The position numbers and the translations under genes are program-made. A stretch of 64,000 bases of DNA. It comes from Siphonodentalium dalli (lineage: Eukaryota; Mollusca; Scaphopoda; Gadilida; Siphonodentaliidae). The stretch is from positions 13,812,450 to 13,876,449 of the forward strand of contig CP136069.1 in the NCBI GenBank assembly GCA_032622095.1, written 5' to 3'. Shown one piece after another: positions 1 to 10,225 of this stretch; the first letter of the stretch is position 1, and each line of letters starts with the position of its first letter. The notes beneath the pieces were generated by a model that was not told the DNA's origin, did no database searches, and worked only from the letters and a program-made list of their open reading frames with translations.

Positions 1-210
1 CAGACGACACTCTTCTATATGCTTCTATATATGTGTGGGGCTCCCTGCAGGGTAATGGATGTTTTTTTATTTTATGTCCTAAAAATTGTAAGAAACATTT
101 ATTTTTAAAAAATGATAAAAAATTGTTAGGCCAATGCATTCTCTTATATATGCGAGGCGACCTATGGTCGACTCGCATATATAAGAGAATGCATTGGCAC
201 AGGGTAAAAA
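1..210. mobile_element. P2-type element fragment, window-edge truncated
   Basis: This stretch is nearly identical to 50691-50902, including the unusual 'cttctatatatgtgtggggc' text, and ends in the shared hairpin at 130-198 followed by acaggg. In the 50-kb copy the same text lies inside an element starting TTAA-CCCTTTGAGTGCC, so this is probably the right part of such an element whose left end is outside the window. No right tip is seen; both copies stop after gggtaaaaaa. Confidence 0.6.
130..198. repeat. Shared ~70-bp hairpin module, representative copy
   Basis: Imperfect palindrome from gccaatgcattctcttata to its complement, centred on gcgacctatggtcg. It recurs about 30 times, for example near 953, 4933, 5055, 7259, 9434, 10604, 14253, 21034, 24750, 25675, 40850, 42463, 50525, 54364, 55860 and 56309. 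It occurs in both orientations and always inside or beside TTAA-flanked elements. The flank on one side is usually cacaggg and on the other ttagg or cttaacaca. Arms of about 30 nt are nearly perfect, so a transcript would fold into a long stem. Confidence 0.9.
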
Positions 211-922
211 AATCCCGACTTACGACTGGATTTGATCGATATGGCGGGTCACATATAATACTAGCAGGTGACCCGCCTTCGTCCGGGCTTTGACCTTGAA
301 TTGACCATTTTGAAGGTCAAGGTCAGGTCGGGGGTCACGATTTGACCTGTCCAAAACACTCCCCGGAGAAAATTTCCCGTAGGTATCAAATTTCGTCGAA
401 ATCCATCCATCAGTTTTCCCGGCCGTAGCTAACAGACAAACAAACAGACAGAAGTCCCAAAATATATATTAGATCATTTGTGGGTACCCGTTTCAATGTG
501 AAGGTCACATCGGGGCGGAAAAACTGACCCGATGAAAATCTCCCCCATTCCTAGGAACCCCTAAGTACGAATCACACGACACACTCATGTCTGGACACAG
601 CCACAACACGCTCATGTCTGGACAAATACACGCTCTTTATCAACGACACTGCGGATACGAACGCTCTTTAACTATCACGTGATTAACCCATGAATTCCCA
701 TTGCGGTACAACTTACAACTCACAATACTATTCATAGTAAATTCCTTATTTGGTATGTATTACCATAAATAGGTTAGGAGAAAATACTAACTGGATTGAG
801 AAATATTCATCTCTTTGCAAGAACTATTATATTATGTACACGTTTTCTGTCTGATAATTTCCCAATCATGAAGTAACGTGGATTAGCTGGATTATGAACT
901 GACAGTGGGTAGTATGGGTCGA
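211..922. other. No gene seen; dispersed-repeat text
   Basis: Positions 285-470 carry 'ttgaaggtcaaggtcaggtc' and 'caaatttcgtcgaaatccat' followed by aacagacaaacaaacagac, a style shared with other dispersed repeats of this window. Positions 575-660 have short imperfect repeats of cacactcatgtctggacac. No coding signal is convincing. Confidence 0.5.
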
Positions 923-926
923 TTAA

Positions 927-1031
927 CCCTTTACCCAACAGAACGGCCCTGTGCCAATGCATTCTCTTATATATGCGAGTCGACCATAGGTCGCCTCGCA
1001 TATATAAGAGAATGCATTGGCTTAACACATT
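927..1031. mobile_element. P1 element, truncated (left tip plus one hairpin)
   Basis: TTAA at 923-926 is followed by the P1 tip CCCTTTACCCAACA, then gaacggccctgt and the hairpin at 953-1021. The similarity ends after cttaacacattaaaaat; no right tip is found. The copy at 10578 breaks off at nearly the same place, which suggests either a recurrent deletion or a one-hairpin subtype. Confidence 0.8.
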
Positions 1032-1107
1032 AAAAATACTTTGCCAGACTTCAAGTATAAAACGCTCCCTAAACTTAACGCTGTAACGACATGCGAGTCC
1101 GAAATCA

Positions 1108-1187
1108 CAACCATTTTCCGACTAAATCCTGAAAAGTTACCCATAATTCTGCTGTGGTTATGGAGTCGCTTAAATAGAGCATTATCG
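1108..1187. mobile_element. M1 MITE, right half only
   Basis: Starts at tttccgactaaatcctgaaa and continues through acccataattctgctgtgg to a degraded tip (gagcattatcgta). Only one arm of the fold-back is left. Confidence 0.75.
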
Positions 1188-1482
1188 TATATATATATTC
1201 ACCTTCCAACCAAAATGGTGTTATTTAGGCTGCTGAACAATAGAACAGTCTCAATGTTTGTAAATAATTAGGAAAAAACCATCAGGAAAAAAATTGCAGG
1301 CACCCACTCACCTCGGCCCTATATGTATTTTTCTTAAGATGCCCCACCCCCCTAGTCTTGAGACCTAGCTCATTCTGCAAACGTCAGATACACTAAATCC
1401 AGGCACCTCCCAACGTGACTAGGGTACACATGTGGTACATTAATACCTGGGCTTTAACGAAAAGCTATTGGTCCAAAAGCTA

Positions 1483-1662
1483 CAGTAATGTCCTAAATAA
1501 TGGACCACCTGAACCACAGCTAAATTATGGGAAATTTTTCAGGATTAAGCTGGAAATATGGCTTGCTGCATGCCATTCATCGGAAAGCTCTCACCATTCC
1601 ATCTAAAACCTGAAAAATTACCCATAATTCTGCTGTGGTTAAGGGTTACGTACTTTGGGCAT
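1483..1662. mobile_element. M1 MITE, diverged
   Basis: Left tip CAGTAATGTCCTAAATAAT follows TA; both arms are recognisable (ttcaggattaagctggaaat and acccataattctgctgtgg), but the right tip has decayed to tttgggcattt. This is an older copy than those at 10013 or 31583. Confidence 0.75.
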
Positions 1663-2400
1663 TTCTATATCTTGTGATACTAGTACAACAGTAATAATCC
1701 TACCCCCATTGCACTGGGAAATTAGGAACATGTGAATGCACCTGGATTATGCATGCACCTCAGGTAAAACAGATAAATATCAAATTAACATACCTTGATC
1801 AGAACACACATATATTAAATCAAGGCATCGTTACATCATCAAAGGGGAAGTATCCAGATCCCAACAGAGGTACGCCAGGTAAATCTGGGTCAAGAATGTT
1901 GATTACTTATCAATTAATTAGAGTTTAACGAGCTTTTGTTCTTATTCCTCAAGAAAAATTCTCATAACATGCCATCATATCATTCACATAATATCAACAG
2001 GCTCATCAAAAAGAGATCTACGCTGATGTTGTTATACAAACATGAACACCCTGAAGTGATGTGTGGGATATACCCATAGTCTAGCTATAATCACAGAATC
2101 CTACAGTTAAAAGATTGTAAATAAATCAGAGTAAACCTAATCAATAGGGGCACGAAAATAGAATGAATAAACCATGAAGAAAACAATAGACGATCCTATA
2201 GGTAAAGGATAATTAACCTGGCGTAATGATGCGGGTATGTGTAGGGGTAGGTTTAACACCTATCTTCACAAACAATGGGAAGGAGAGATATGAGAAATGT
2301 TCGGCTTGTTAATGAATTTAGCAGATCTGGCATTTCTTGTACTACCATTCACATTAACTACTAATACTAGTAACTTTTTTAGTACACATGTAGTATACAT
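1663..2400. other. No gene or classified repeat seen
   Basis: AT-rich intergenic-looking sequence. I found no open frame of interest, no long inverted repeat and no match to the families defined here. Confidence 0.4.
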
Positions 2401-2401
2401 A

Positions 2402-2502
2402 CAGTAATGCCCTAAATAATCGACTCCTTAACCACAGCAGAATTATGGGTAACTTTTCAGGATTTAGTCGGAAATATGGCTTGTTGCCATTCATCGGAAT
2501 CA
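2402..2502. mobile_element. M1 MITE, left half only
   Basis: Good left arm from CAGTAATGCCCTAAATAATC through gttgccattcatcggaa; the right arm is absent and the sequence changes to caagtaaaaaaaaagttg. Confidence 0.8.
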
Positions 2503-3010
2503 AGTAAAAAAAAAGTTGAAAAAGGGAAATAAGTCCATAAAAGAACAACGGATCAAACCCAGAATTGCGGAGCACCTGTGTTCTTGGTTGAGACATCTAC
2601 ATACCAAGTTTCAATAAAATCGGATGATCATTACTGGAGTTATAACTCTGGACGGACGGACGCACAGAGCTGATTACAATAGTCATCCGAAAATTTCGAA
2701 GGACATTAATTCAAGAGGGCAGTTAATAGGGCACGGTAATTAAAACCTAAGTGAGCGGAGCGAACATAGGGCCATGCGAAGCTTCAAAGAATTAATTCGG
2801 TGTCAACATTGGCGACCAGATTCGGGATCGATACCAAATCGTATATTTTCGAATCGGCCCATTCTTTCCAGTTTATGGGGACAAACAACTATATTTATTA
2901 TTTATGGAACTCAGTTGACAGGGCAGTTACCGCATTGTACTGTTTTCCCCATGTGGAGGTCTCCCCAGTGCCGTGTATGATATAATTTCGAGTTTGAACT
3001 ACTGTAGTTA

Positions 3011-3449
3011 AGCCGCTTACACATGGAAGCGGCGCGGCCGGCGCGGTTATCTAGCGAATAAACATTTTGTCATCGCCGCGAGAGTGTGTCGCTTTCACAT
3101 GGCTGCGGCAGAATAATTAAATAAACGCCTGAAGTATTGTGTTTCATAACATTAGTTTCTAGAATGGAGGCAGTGTCTGATGACACACTTGTTATAATAG
3201 CACTGGCATATTAGTATCAACAACGAAAAAAGAAGAGAAATAGAAGGTTTTGGGTACACCCAATTAATAAGAAGAGATATTTACATGGTGTATTTAATCA
3301 TTTATACCGTGAACACTATTCAGATGAGGACAAATTTATACAATACTTTAGAACGTCAAGGGAACAGTTCGCACGGATACTTTTCTTCATCGAAGATGAT
3401 ATAAAGAAAGAATACAGGGTGCGGAAGCCAATCAGCCCACAACTAGAGG
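3011..3449 (+). mobile_element. PIF/Harbinger element, 3'-truncated copy
   Basis: TTA (3008-3010) precedes AGCCGCTTACACATGG, the same tip as the element at 51185-51890. The GC-rich subterminal region (ggcgcggccggcgcgg) and the transposase fragment follow in plus orientation. Similarity stops after cagcccacaa near 3442, so the right terminal repeat is missing. Three-base TWA target sites are typical of PIF/Harbinger. Confidence 0.75.
3164..3446 (+). pseudogene. PIF/Harbinger transposase N-terminus, broken
   Basis: Reading from ATG at 3164 gives MEAVSDDTLVIIALAY, an in-frame stop, then YQQRKKKRNRRFWVHPINKK and further sequence ending in VRKPISPQ. The blocks RRFWVHPIN, QYFRTSREQF and RKPISP are those I know from N-termini of HARBI1/PIF-type transposases, upstream of the DDE nuclease domain. 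Nothing of the nuclease domain is present, so the fragment cannot encode a catalytic protein. The intact-frame relative is the minus-strand fragment at 51400-51816. Identification rests on motif memory, not on a search. Confidence 0.8.
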
Positions 3450-3589
3450 TGTGACTGTCCCAATGGGACTACGGATACCCCCCTGTTTTTAAAATACTGA
3501 GATGTTTCACATGTCAGTAAACATTTAGTTAAAACAATAAAATAACAGTTCCAATTACAGGTGTACAACCATAACTCTATCTTAAACCT

Positions 3590-4046
3590 ATTGACCGAAA
3601 AATGTAAGAATAAAAGCTTGGACAAAATTATGCATGTTGCGAAAACATTTCTAAGTCAAAAAAGGGGAATAACTCCACACAAAAATGTCGGACAGACATC
3701 ATAATCGCAGGTGCACAGGTTCCTATGGTACTAAATATCAGTGCCAAGATTAAAAAACATTGACCGAAAAATGTAGGAATAAAAGCTCGGACAAAATGCA
3801 AAAAAATTCTAAGTCGAAAAAGGGGGATAACTCCACCAAAAAAAGTCTGACAGACGTCATAATCGCAGGTGCACAGGTTCCCATGGTACTAAATGTCTGT
3901 GCCACGTTTTTAAAAAATTGACCTAAAAATGTAGGAATAAAAGCTCGGACAAAAGTATACATGTTGCGAAAAATTTCTAAGTGGAAAAAGGGGGATAACT
4001 CCACCAAAAAAGGTCCGACAGACGTCATAATCGCAGGTGCACAGGT
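3590..4046. repeat. ~150-bp degenerate tandem repeat, 3 units
   Basis: Units begin near 3598, 3766 and 3922 with aatgtargaataaaagctyg and contain 'gggggataactccaccaaaa' and gtcataatcgcaggtgcacaggtt. Units differ by small indels. This is the 'gggcataactcc' type of dispersed repeat; the translated frames over it have no independent meaning. A poly-T tract follows at 4047-4063. Confidence 0.75.
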
Positions 4047-4063
4047 TTTTTTTTTTTTTTTTT

Positions 4064-4715
4064 ATAATTTATTCATCTTTTTGATACAATTTCACATAAT
4101 ATTAACATTTGAAAAGACATAAATTTTACATACAACAATATCTAAGGAAAAACCATGTACATGATGCATGTCTATTTCAAATATATTTTTACATGAGCTA
4201 AGCACAATGCCAGTGATAGTTTTTATTGAATGAAACTTGTCATTAAGTGATCTTAGTCCTTTAATATTTCAGGTATAGGCCTATATGTATTGTTTTTTAT
4301 TAATGTGACCATTTTATATGTTGGTTGATGTCTGTGCCAAGTTTCAAGGAAATTGATCAAAAAACGACTGATTCACTTAGGTGCGATTCATTTTTTAAGT
4401 TTCGGAAATTACACGATATTTTCGGTTCAAAGAGCATTGATTCTCATCGAAAAAGCATGACACTGATAACAGAATGATCTGAAGATTCTGGTGATATGTG
4501 TAATAGTAAATATTATTGGTTGATACAGGAATTTTTGGGAAATAGTGCTAAAAAATATAGTGCTAAAAGGAGAAATGTTTATAAATTGTTCAATGTTAGA
4601 TGTGATGGATTTCAAACCATTTTGATTTTTCCAATTTATTCACTGTGAGTACCTTATGTCCCTTTAATAGCGAGCATATGTTTCCCAAGCAGTCCTGCAT
4701 TAACCTTAGTGAATT
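4064..4715. other. No gene seen
   Basis: AT-rich sequence with the phrase 'gtctgtgccaagtttcaagg' near 4330, again dispersed-repeat style. A 62-residue minus-strand frame (4427-4615) has no recognisable motif. Confidence 0.4.
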
Positions 4716-4720
4716 ATGTA

Positions 4721-4887
4721 CAGTAATGCCCTAAGTAATCGACTACTTAACCACAGCAGAATTATGGTTAACTTTTCAGGATTTAGTCGGAATGGCAACA
4801 AGCCATATATATTTCCAACTAAATCCTCCTTAAAAGTTACCCATAATTCTGCTGTGGTTATGGAGTCAATCACTTAGGGCATTACTG
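4721..4887. mobile_element. M1 MITE with short loop
   Basis: Complete tips CAGTAATGCCCTAAGTAATC and gggcattactg, flanked by TA on both sides. The central part is deleted (…gtcggaatggcaacaagcc…), leaving 167 bp. Confidence 0.88.
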
Positions 4888-4903
4888 TAACATTAAATGA
4901 GGC

Positions 4904-5150
4904 AGATTGTGATGGTTACAGTTATGCCCTGTGCCAATGCATTCTCTTATATATGCGAGTCGACCATAGGTCGCCTCGCATATATAAGAGAATGCATTGG
5001 CATTTATCATTTTTTCTTACATTCTTTAACAATTTTATAATTTTTAATGTGTTAAGCCAATGAATTCTCTTATATATGCGAGGCGACCTATGGTCAACTC
5101 GCATATATAAGAGAATGCATTGGCACAGGGCCCTTCTGTTGGGTAAAGGG
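4904..5150. mobile_element. P1 element, left end missing, two hairpins
   Basis: Contains attgtgatggttacagttatgc, hairpins at 4933-5001 and 5055-5124, and the right tip tgttgggtaaaggg followed by TTAA (5151-5154). The left side starts abruptly after acattaaatgaggcag; the same ttaaatgaggcaga text follows the right TTAA. The pre-insertion site was therefore probably TTAAATGAGGCAGA, and the left tip was lost later. Confidence 0.8.
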
Positions 5151-5400
5151 TTAAATGAGGCAGAGATACCTGACACATGGATACTGCAGATGATTGATAA
5201 TTGTATCATGTCCCCCTCATCAGGGGAATATTAATTAGTTACCTGTATCACTTATACAGATTATGTAACATTAAATGAGGCTGACCTTACCTAGTATGTT
5301 GTTGATGATTGATATTTGTATCATGTCCCCCTCATTATGGGAATATTAATTAGTTACCTCTGTCATTTATAAAGGTAATAATGGTAATTAATTTAGCATT
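5151..5400. repeat. ~120-bp direct duplication
   Basis: Two units beginning ttaaatgaggc (5151 and 5271), both containing tgtatcatgtccccctcat and gggaatattaattagttacc. The P1 element just upstream sits at the TTAA that opens the first unit. Confidence 0.75.
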
Positions 5401-5563
5401 TGCTCATAAATCATTGTTGACCCCCAGTTAACCCTTATATCTTTATGGAGCAAAGTAAGTTGATGCAATGTGAAATCACACAAAAAGTTCAATTCGATTC
5501 AAAATGATAGTGAAGATTCATTAAATTTTCAAACAATCCTGCACTGGGGTGAATATATAAAGA

Positions 5564-5812
5564 CAAGCCTTGAAATAGCGTGTCTGTCATTTGCAGAATG
5601 AGGTCCCCCAGAGGGTGAATTTAGTGATGCTACCACGCATAGCGGGCTAGCATCACCAAATTCACCCTCTGGGGACCTCATTCTGCTTACAACTCAGCAG
5701 AATGAGGTTCCCAGATGGTGAATTTGGTGATGCTAGCCCGCTATCTGGGGTAGCATCACTAAATTCACCCTCTGGGGACCTCATTCTGCAAATGACAGAC
5801 ACGTTATTTCAG
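5564..5812. mobile_element. F1 fold-back element, two cassettes
   Basis: Left tip CAAGCCTTGAAATAGCGTGT, then two palindromic GCAGAATGAGGT…ACCTCATTCTGC cassettes separated by ttacaactca, then gacagacacgttatttcag. The right tip lacks its last bases. The element is flanked by an exact 13-bp direct repeat, gaatatataaaga, at 5551-5563 and 5813-5825. Confidence 0.85.
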
Positions 5813-5912
5813 GAATATATAAAGAAAATGTCCTTAAAACATTTGACTGAATCTTGTTTAACAGAAAGAAGATAACGAATTAACCGCATATGTACATGTA
5901 TGCAAGTCTGAG

Positions 5913-6341
5913 ATTAGTGTGCCTGTCATTTGCAGAATGAGGTCCCCAGAGGCTGAATTCAGTGACACTATCCTGCACAGTGGCCTAGCATCACCAAATT
6001 CACCCTCTGGGGACCTCATTCTGCTTTGGCTTCATCTTCTGTGGAAAGTTTCTTTATTATCAAATTTCTATAGAAACTTCTTCACATAGATTCTATTTCT
6101 TTTTTAGTTTAGTTTCTCTATATCCCCAAATTGGCAGATGACACAGTGCATGATCGAGGTTCCCAATAGGTGTACAACACTATATTCACCATTTGAGAAC
6201 TTCAAATCTGAGTCTACGTCTCCCATAGCAGATAAGGCCATGCAGGATGAGGTCCCCAGATGGTGAATTTGATGATGTTAGCCTACACTGCGGGATAGCA
6301 TCACTAAATTCGCCCTCTGGGGACCTCATTCTGTGTACCGG
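5913..6341. mobile_element. F1 fold-back element, long form
   Basis: Starts with agtgtgcctgtcatttgcag and one cassette, followed by a longer central part (tcatcttctgtggaaag…aattggcagatgacaca…aggttcccaataggtgtaca), then a second cassette ending acctcattctgtg near 6341. The long-form centre recurs at about 26.6, 29.3 and 39.2 kb. Outer tips are degraded. Confidence 0.8.
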
Positions 6342-6973
6342 TATTGTATCAGGGGTATATATAAACACTATCCTCAATCCTTGTACTCCAGGCATACTTT
6401 ACGGAGACGGATGACTTCGTCGAATGGAGTAAAGACGTGGGTTAACTCTGATGTCAAAGGATTTATCCCGCGTACTTTTTCACAAACCACATTTGGTCCT
6501 GAACGAGGATTTACAATAATCGAAACGCGTTGACCACATAGCAAATGATTAGTTTTGTACTGGTGTTTTTCCTGGAGAATTCATTTTCTCATATACCTTA
6601 CCTACTCTGTATTTGTCAATTCACATGCTAAAGTTAAAGACATTTTTGGACTTGTTCGGGTCCATGAAACAGCAGTTAGTACTCATGCGCTATCGCCGAA
6701 ATCTCAAAGAAATCGACCATACAGTACCACTCCATAGATATAATCGTTTGAACTACCATAATTATAAATATTTACATCTCGATTCGGGAAGCAACAATCA
6801 GTGATAAACTAAGGCAAATGATTTTGTCACCGAGAGTCATTGCATTTAATTAGTATAAAAGAATGAGGTTTTTCTGCTGTAAATTTGGATTAATATTCAC
6901 AATAATAACTATTTTGAGCAATATTATTCTCCATTTCTATTTGAACACCCAACTGGAAATGTTTCACATCACT
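6342..6973. other. No gene recognised
   Basis: Three short plus-strand frames (60-66 codons) overlap here, but none shows a motif and none resembles a repeat family of the window. This is among the few stretches that look single-copy within the window. Confidence 0.4.
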
Positions 6974-6977
6974 TTAA

Positions 6978-7381
6978 CCCTTTCAGTGCCAAGACCGATT
7001 TTTGTATCAACCCATATTTCCTTGATCATTTTTCAAATTTATTGATTATAATAATTATAATAATGTGATACTTTGATGGAAAGAGCTCTAACATCTCTGG
7101 CAGAAATCTCCTACATCTTACATTCTATAACAATTTTTTCTTACATTCTTTAACAATTTTTATCATATTTTTATCATTATTTCTTACATTCTTTAACAAT
7201 TTTTTTAATTTTTTCTTACATTTTTAAACAATTATAAAAAATAATATCAAATTTGTTAGGCCAATGCTTTCTCTTATATATGCGAGGCGACCTATGGTCG
7301 ACTCACATACATGTATGTAAGAGAATGCATTGGCACAGGGTTTTTGCAAAAATTCAGGAAGCACCGGCCATCATGAGAGGG
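6978..7381. mobile_element. P2/P3 chimeric TTAA element
   Basis: TTAA at 6974-6977, left tip CCCTTTCAGTGCCAAGACCG (P2-like), and right end caccggccatcatgagaggg followed by TTAA (7382-7385), which is P3-like. Inside are AT-rich ttcttacattctttaacaat blocks and one hairpin near 7259-7333. The two ends belong to different families, which fits recombination between nested or adjacent elements. Confidence 0.8.
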
Positions 7382-7546
7382 TTAATATAACATTTTTGTC
7401 AAGCCATTAAGGTTTTTGTTAGCCAAATATTTTAGACAGTAGTGAAAACCTAACCAGGGACCTGCTTTTTGTTTCTTTAGGAGAGATAATTATCCAAACA
7501 TAAAATTTAATGATGTCAATAATTTTTCCTGCCTGCATGGTCTGTA

Positions 7547-7996
7547 GGTTACAGTGAAGTAATTCGATTGGTAGCGCCCTCCAATGGATTTTGGACCAAG
7601 ATGCAGGAGAGAATTAAAAAAATTCTGGGCTCTGGTTGGTTAATAGTAGTTTTGATATTTAAACATATAAAATACATGCAATCACTCCTCTTGAAATTTC
7701 AGACTCCAAACAAAACATTGGCACATTGTAAAGCACGTGGTTCCTAGACTTAATTGTTTTGGTGTGAGGTAAAAAATGTCAATATGTTTTTCATGCAATT
7801 CTGACTCTCGATTATAAATCCCAAATTTAAAGGTACATTCCATGCTCGACGATATGATATTTTTCATGCAGAAACTTTGCTCAGATGCCAATCCTGGTGA
7901 CCATGAACTCATTTATCACAATTCGTGGGTAGTCAGGGCTGCAGGCCATTATATGTTAACACTGAGGCCTATGAGAAATAATTACTTCACTGTAAC
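7547..7996. mobile_element. Putative MITE with 18-bp terminal inverted repeats
   Basis: GGTTACAGTGAAGTAATT at 7547 is exactly complemented by AATTACTTCACTGTAACC ending at 7996. The flanks are TGTA on both sides, so the duplicated target may be TGTA, or TA if the tips are taken as CAGTGAAGTAATT. No coding motif inside; the frames at 7682-7912 (minus) and 7842-8117 (plus) are unrecognised and overlap each other on opposite strands. Confidence 0.6.
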
Positions 7997-8308
7997 CTGT
8001 ATATCTCAATTCAGGTCTGTATTTCTCAATTCACATGGTTGGGTCATCATGGAAACACATTGGATTACTCCCTTTGGACACATGCTGCAAGCTAAAGTTA
8101 AACATCTCGGTCTCTGACTGTCACCATTAAGGCATCAAAGCTTTGAAAACTTTTAGACTTTGCCAGTGCGGAGCCTATGTTTCTGTTTAACTATCTAAAA
8201 AGTTATCTTCTCAAAGATGAACAAAATGTCAATGCCACAAACACTTTGGATAAGAGACAGGACGCATCAATTTGAATTTAATCATTCATGAAATGAGAGA
8301 TCGAAGTA

Positions 8309-8364
8309 CAGTAATGCCCTAAATAATCAAATCCTTAAGGAGTCAATTATTTAGGGCATTACTG
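8309..8364. mobile_element. M1 MITE, minimal 56-bp derivative
   Basis: CAGTAATGCCCTAAATAATC is joined through aaatccttaaggagt directly to attatttagggcattactg, flanked by TA. Only the outer arms remain; the deletion is symmetric around the ccttaagg centre. Confidence 0.9.
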
Positions 8365-8461
8365 TAGAATACATTTGCCCTTCAGCAGGGTCGTATAACT
8401 TGCTCTCAGAATTAGATATCATTTCGAGCCAATGTCTCATGTTAACATTGAGAGAAAATCA

Positions 8462-8917
8462 TGCCTTGAAGTAGTGAGTCTGTCATATTCAGAATGAGGT
8501 CCCCCGATGGTCAATTTAGTGATACTACCCAGCAAAACAGGCTAGCATACTTAGTAACCAAATTCACCCTAGGGGACCTCATTCTGCTTGGGTCTCATCT
8601 TCTGGGAAGTATCTACAGTCTCAAATTAACATTGTTTTTATTGTTACTTTTTCCCCTTCTGTTGACTTTCTATATCCCCCTAATTTGCAGAAGATAAAAT
8701 GCATAATGGAGGTGACTAATGGGTGAACATCACCAAATTCAACTGGGGTACTTCAATATGATCCTATAGGTTTCCCATATCAGTTGAAGCCTAAGCAGAA
8801 TGAGGTTCATAGAGGGTGAATTTGGTGATGCTAGCCCATTGTGCAGGAGACGGGTCTCCAAATTCCCCCTCCGAGGACCTCATTTTGCAAATGACAGACA
8901 CACTATTTCAAGGCTTG
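8462..8917. mobile_element. F1 fold-back element, long form
   Basis: Left tip ccttgaagtagtgagtctgt, cassette, central part (tcatcttctgggaagtat…ctaatttgcagaagataaaa), second cassette, and right tip cactatttcaaggcttg. Both cassettes are diverged. Agaaaatc occurs near both borders and may be a remnant of target duplication. Confidence 0.8.
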
Positions 8918-9282
8918 TCAGAAAATCGAAGCTTTAAGGATTAATGTCACAGAAAATCAATCGTTTGTATCTAATGGCATTGTTCAAATCCCATACGATT
9001 GTAACGTGAAGTGCGTTGTGGCCGATTCGCCATGTTGATTCATTCGCGATTCCGGCAGCCTTACACTAAACGGAGATGACATGACACCCTCATGCAGACA
9101 CAAATAAGATTTAGCTGTCATCAGCATTTATAGATGAATCCATACAAGAATTCAGGGTTCCATCCAGTTGGATGACAACAACAACAATATATATATGTAA
9201 CTCATATTAGGCTTGATTTACATCCCCTCCCGACCATATTTTTAGTCCCCTTTTTTATGCAAATTTTTTTCTCATGCCTTAA
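8918..9282. other. No gene seen
   Basis: Contains a short ACAACA tract followed by atatatat near 9178-9195. Otherwise no structure was recognised. Confidence 0.4.
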
Positions 9283-9649
9283 CTCAACAGAAGGGCCCTG
9301 TGCCAATGCATTCTCTTATATAGGTCGCCTCGCATATATAAGAGAATGCATTGGCTTAACACATTAAAAATTATAAAATTGTTAAAGAATGTAAGAAAAA
9401 ATGGTAAAAAGTGTTACAAAAATATTTTTTTTAGGCCAATGCATTCTCTTATATATTCGAGGCGACCTATGGTCGACTCGCATATACATGTATAAGAGAA
9501 TGCATTGGCACAGGGCATAACTGTAACTATCACAATGTGGCCAAGGAGCCGGTTCCAATGATATCCATATTTGTATGGTGTTATTGAGACAGACCGAAGA
9601 TATTTTAGGCTGTTGAAGCTTTATTTGGCCGGTTTTGTTGGGTAAAGGG
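9283..9649. mobile_element. P1 element with damaged left tip
   Basis: TTAA 9279-9282 then ctcaacagaagggccc, where most of CCCTTTACC is deleted. Two hairpins follow (first shortened, near 9302-9354; second near 9434-9509), then the long right arm (cataactgtaactatcacaa…gacagaccgaagatatttta) and tip tgttgggtaaaggg with TTAA 9650-9653. Confidence 0.85.
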
Positions 9650-9653
9650 TTAA

Positions 9654-9851
9654 AGACCCTGTGCTGGGTGCAGCATTAAAGACCCTGTGCCAGAGCATTC
9701 TGTTATATATGTGAGTCTCCCATAGGGAGCCTCGCATATATAAGAGAATGCACTGGCTTACAAGATCAAGGTAAATATTGTTAGGACAATGCATTCTCGT
9801 ATATATATAGAGAATTCACTTAAAAATCAGGAAGCTCCAGTCATGAAAGGG
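9654..9851. mobile_element. P3-type element, left tip missing
   Basis: Begins at the TTAA that ends the preceding P1. Carries gtgcagcattaaagaccctg, a variant hairpin (9685-9754, centre ctcccatagggag), a broken second hairpin, and the right end gaagctccagtcatgaaaggg, after which TTAA has become TTAT. Confidence 0.7.
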
Positions 9852-10012
9852 TTATAATCATCAAATTACATATCAATGATCCATGAATCAGTCTATTTTG
9901 ATCAAATCTAAATCACCTTGTATTATATAAGATAGGATATTGATTCAATATCTAGAACTGTCCATCTGACCAATGTGTACAAATTTTCCTACATCTATTC
10001 TAAGCTCATATA

Positions 10013-10225
10013 CAGTAATGCCCTAAGTAATCAACCCCTTAACCACAGCATAATTATGGGTAACTTTTCAGGATTTAGTCGGAAATATGTCTTGTTGCCA
10101 TTCATCGGAAAGCTCTCCCCGAGAGCTTTCTGATGAATGGCAACTAGCCATATTTCCGACTAAATCCTGAAAAGTTACCCATAATTCTGCTGTGGTTAAA
10201 TAGTCGATTACTTAGGGCATTACTG
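10013..10225. mobile_element. M1 MITE, complete 213-bp copy
   Basis: A full-length example: tips CAGTAATGCCCTAAGTAATC and attacttagggcattactg, TA on both sides, both arms about 100 nt, centre aaagctctccccgagagctt. No coding capacity. CAGT-type tips with TA target duplication suggest mobilisation by a Tc1/mariner-pogo type transposase; that assignment is inference from tip and target only. Confidence 0.92.

Noticed and set aside
4922-5209. Recurrent small proteins such as QCILLYMRGDLWSTRIYKRMHW
   Set aside because: They are the hairpin read in one frame and appear dozens of times on both strands; no codon-level conservation is visible.
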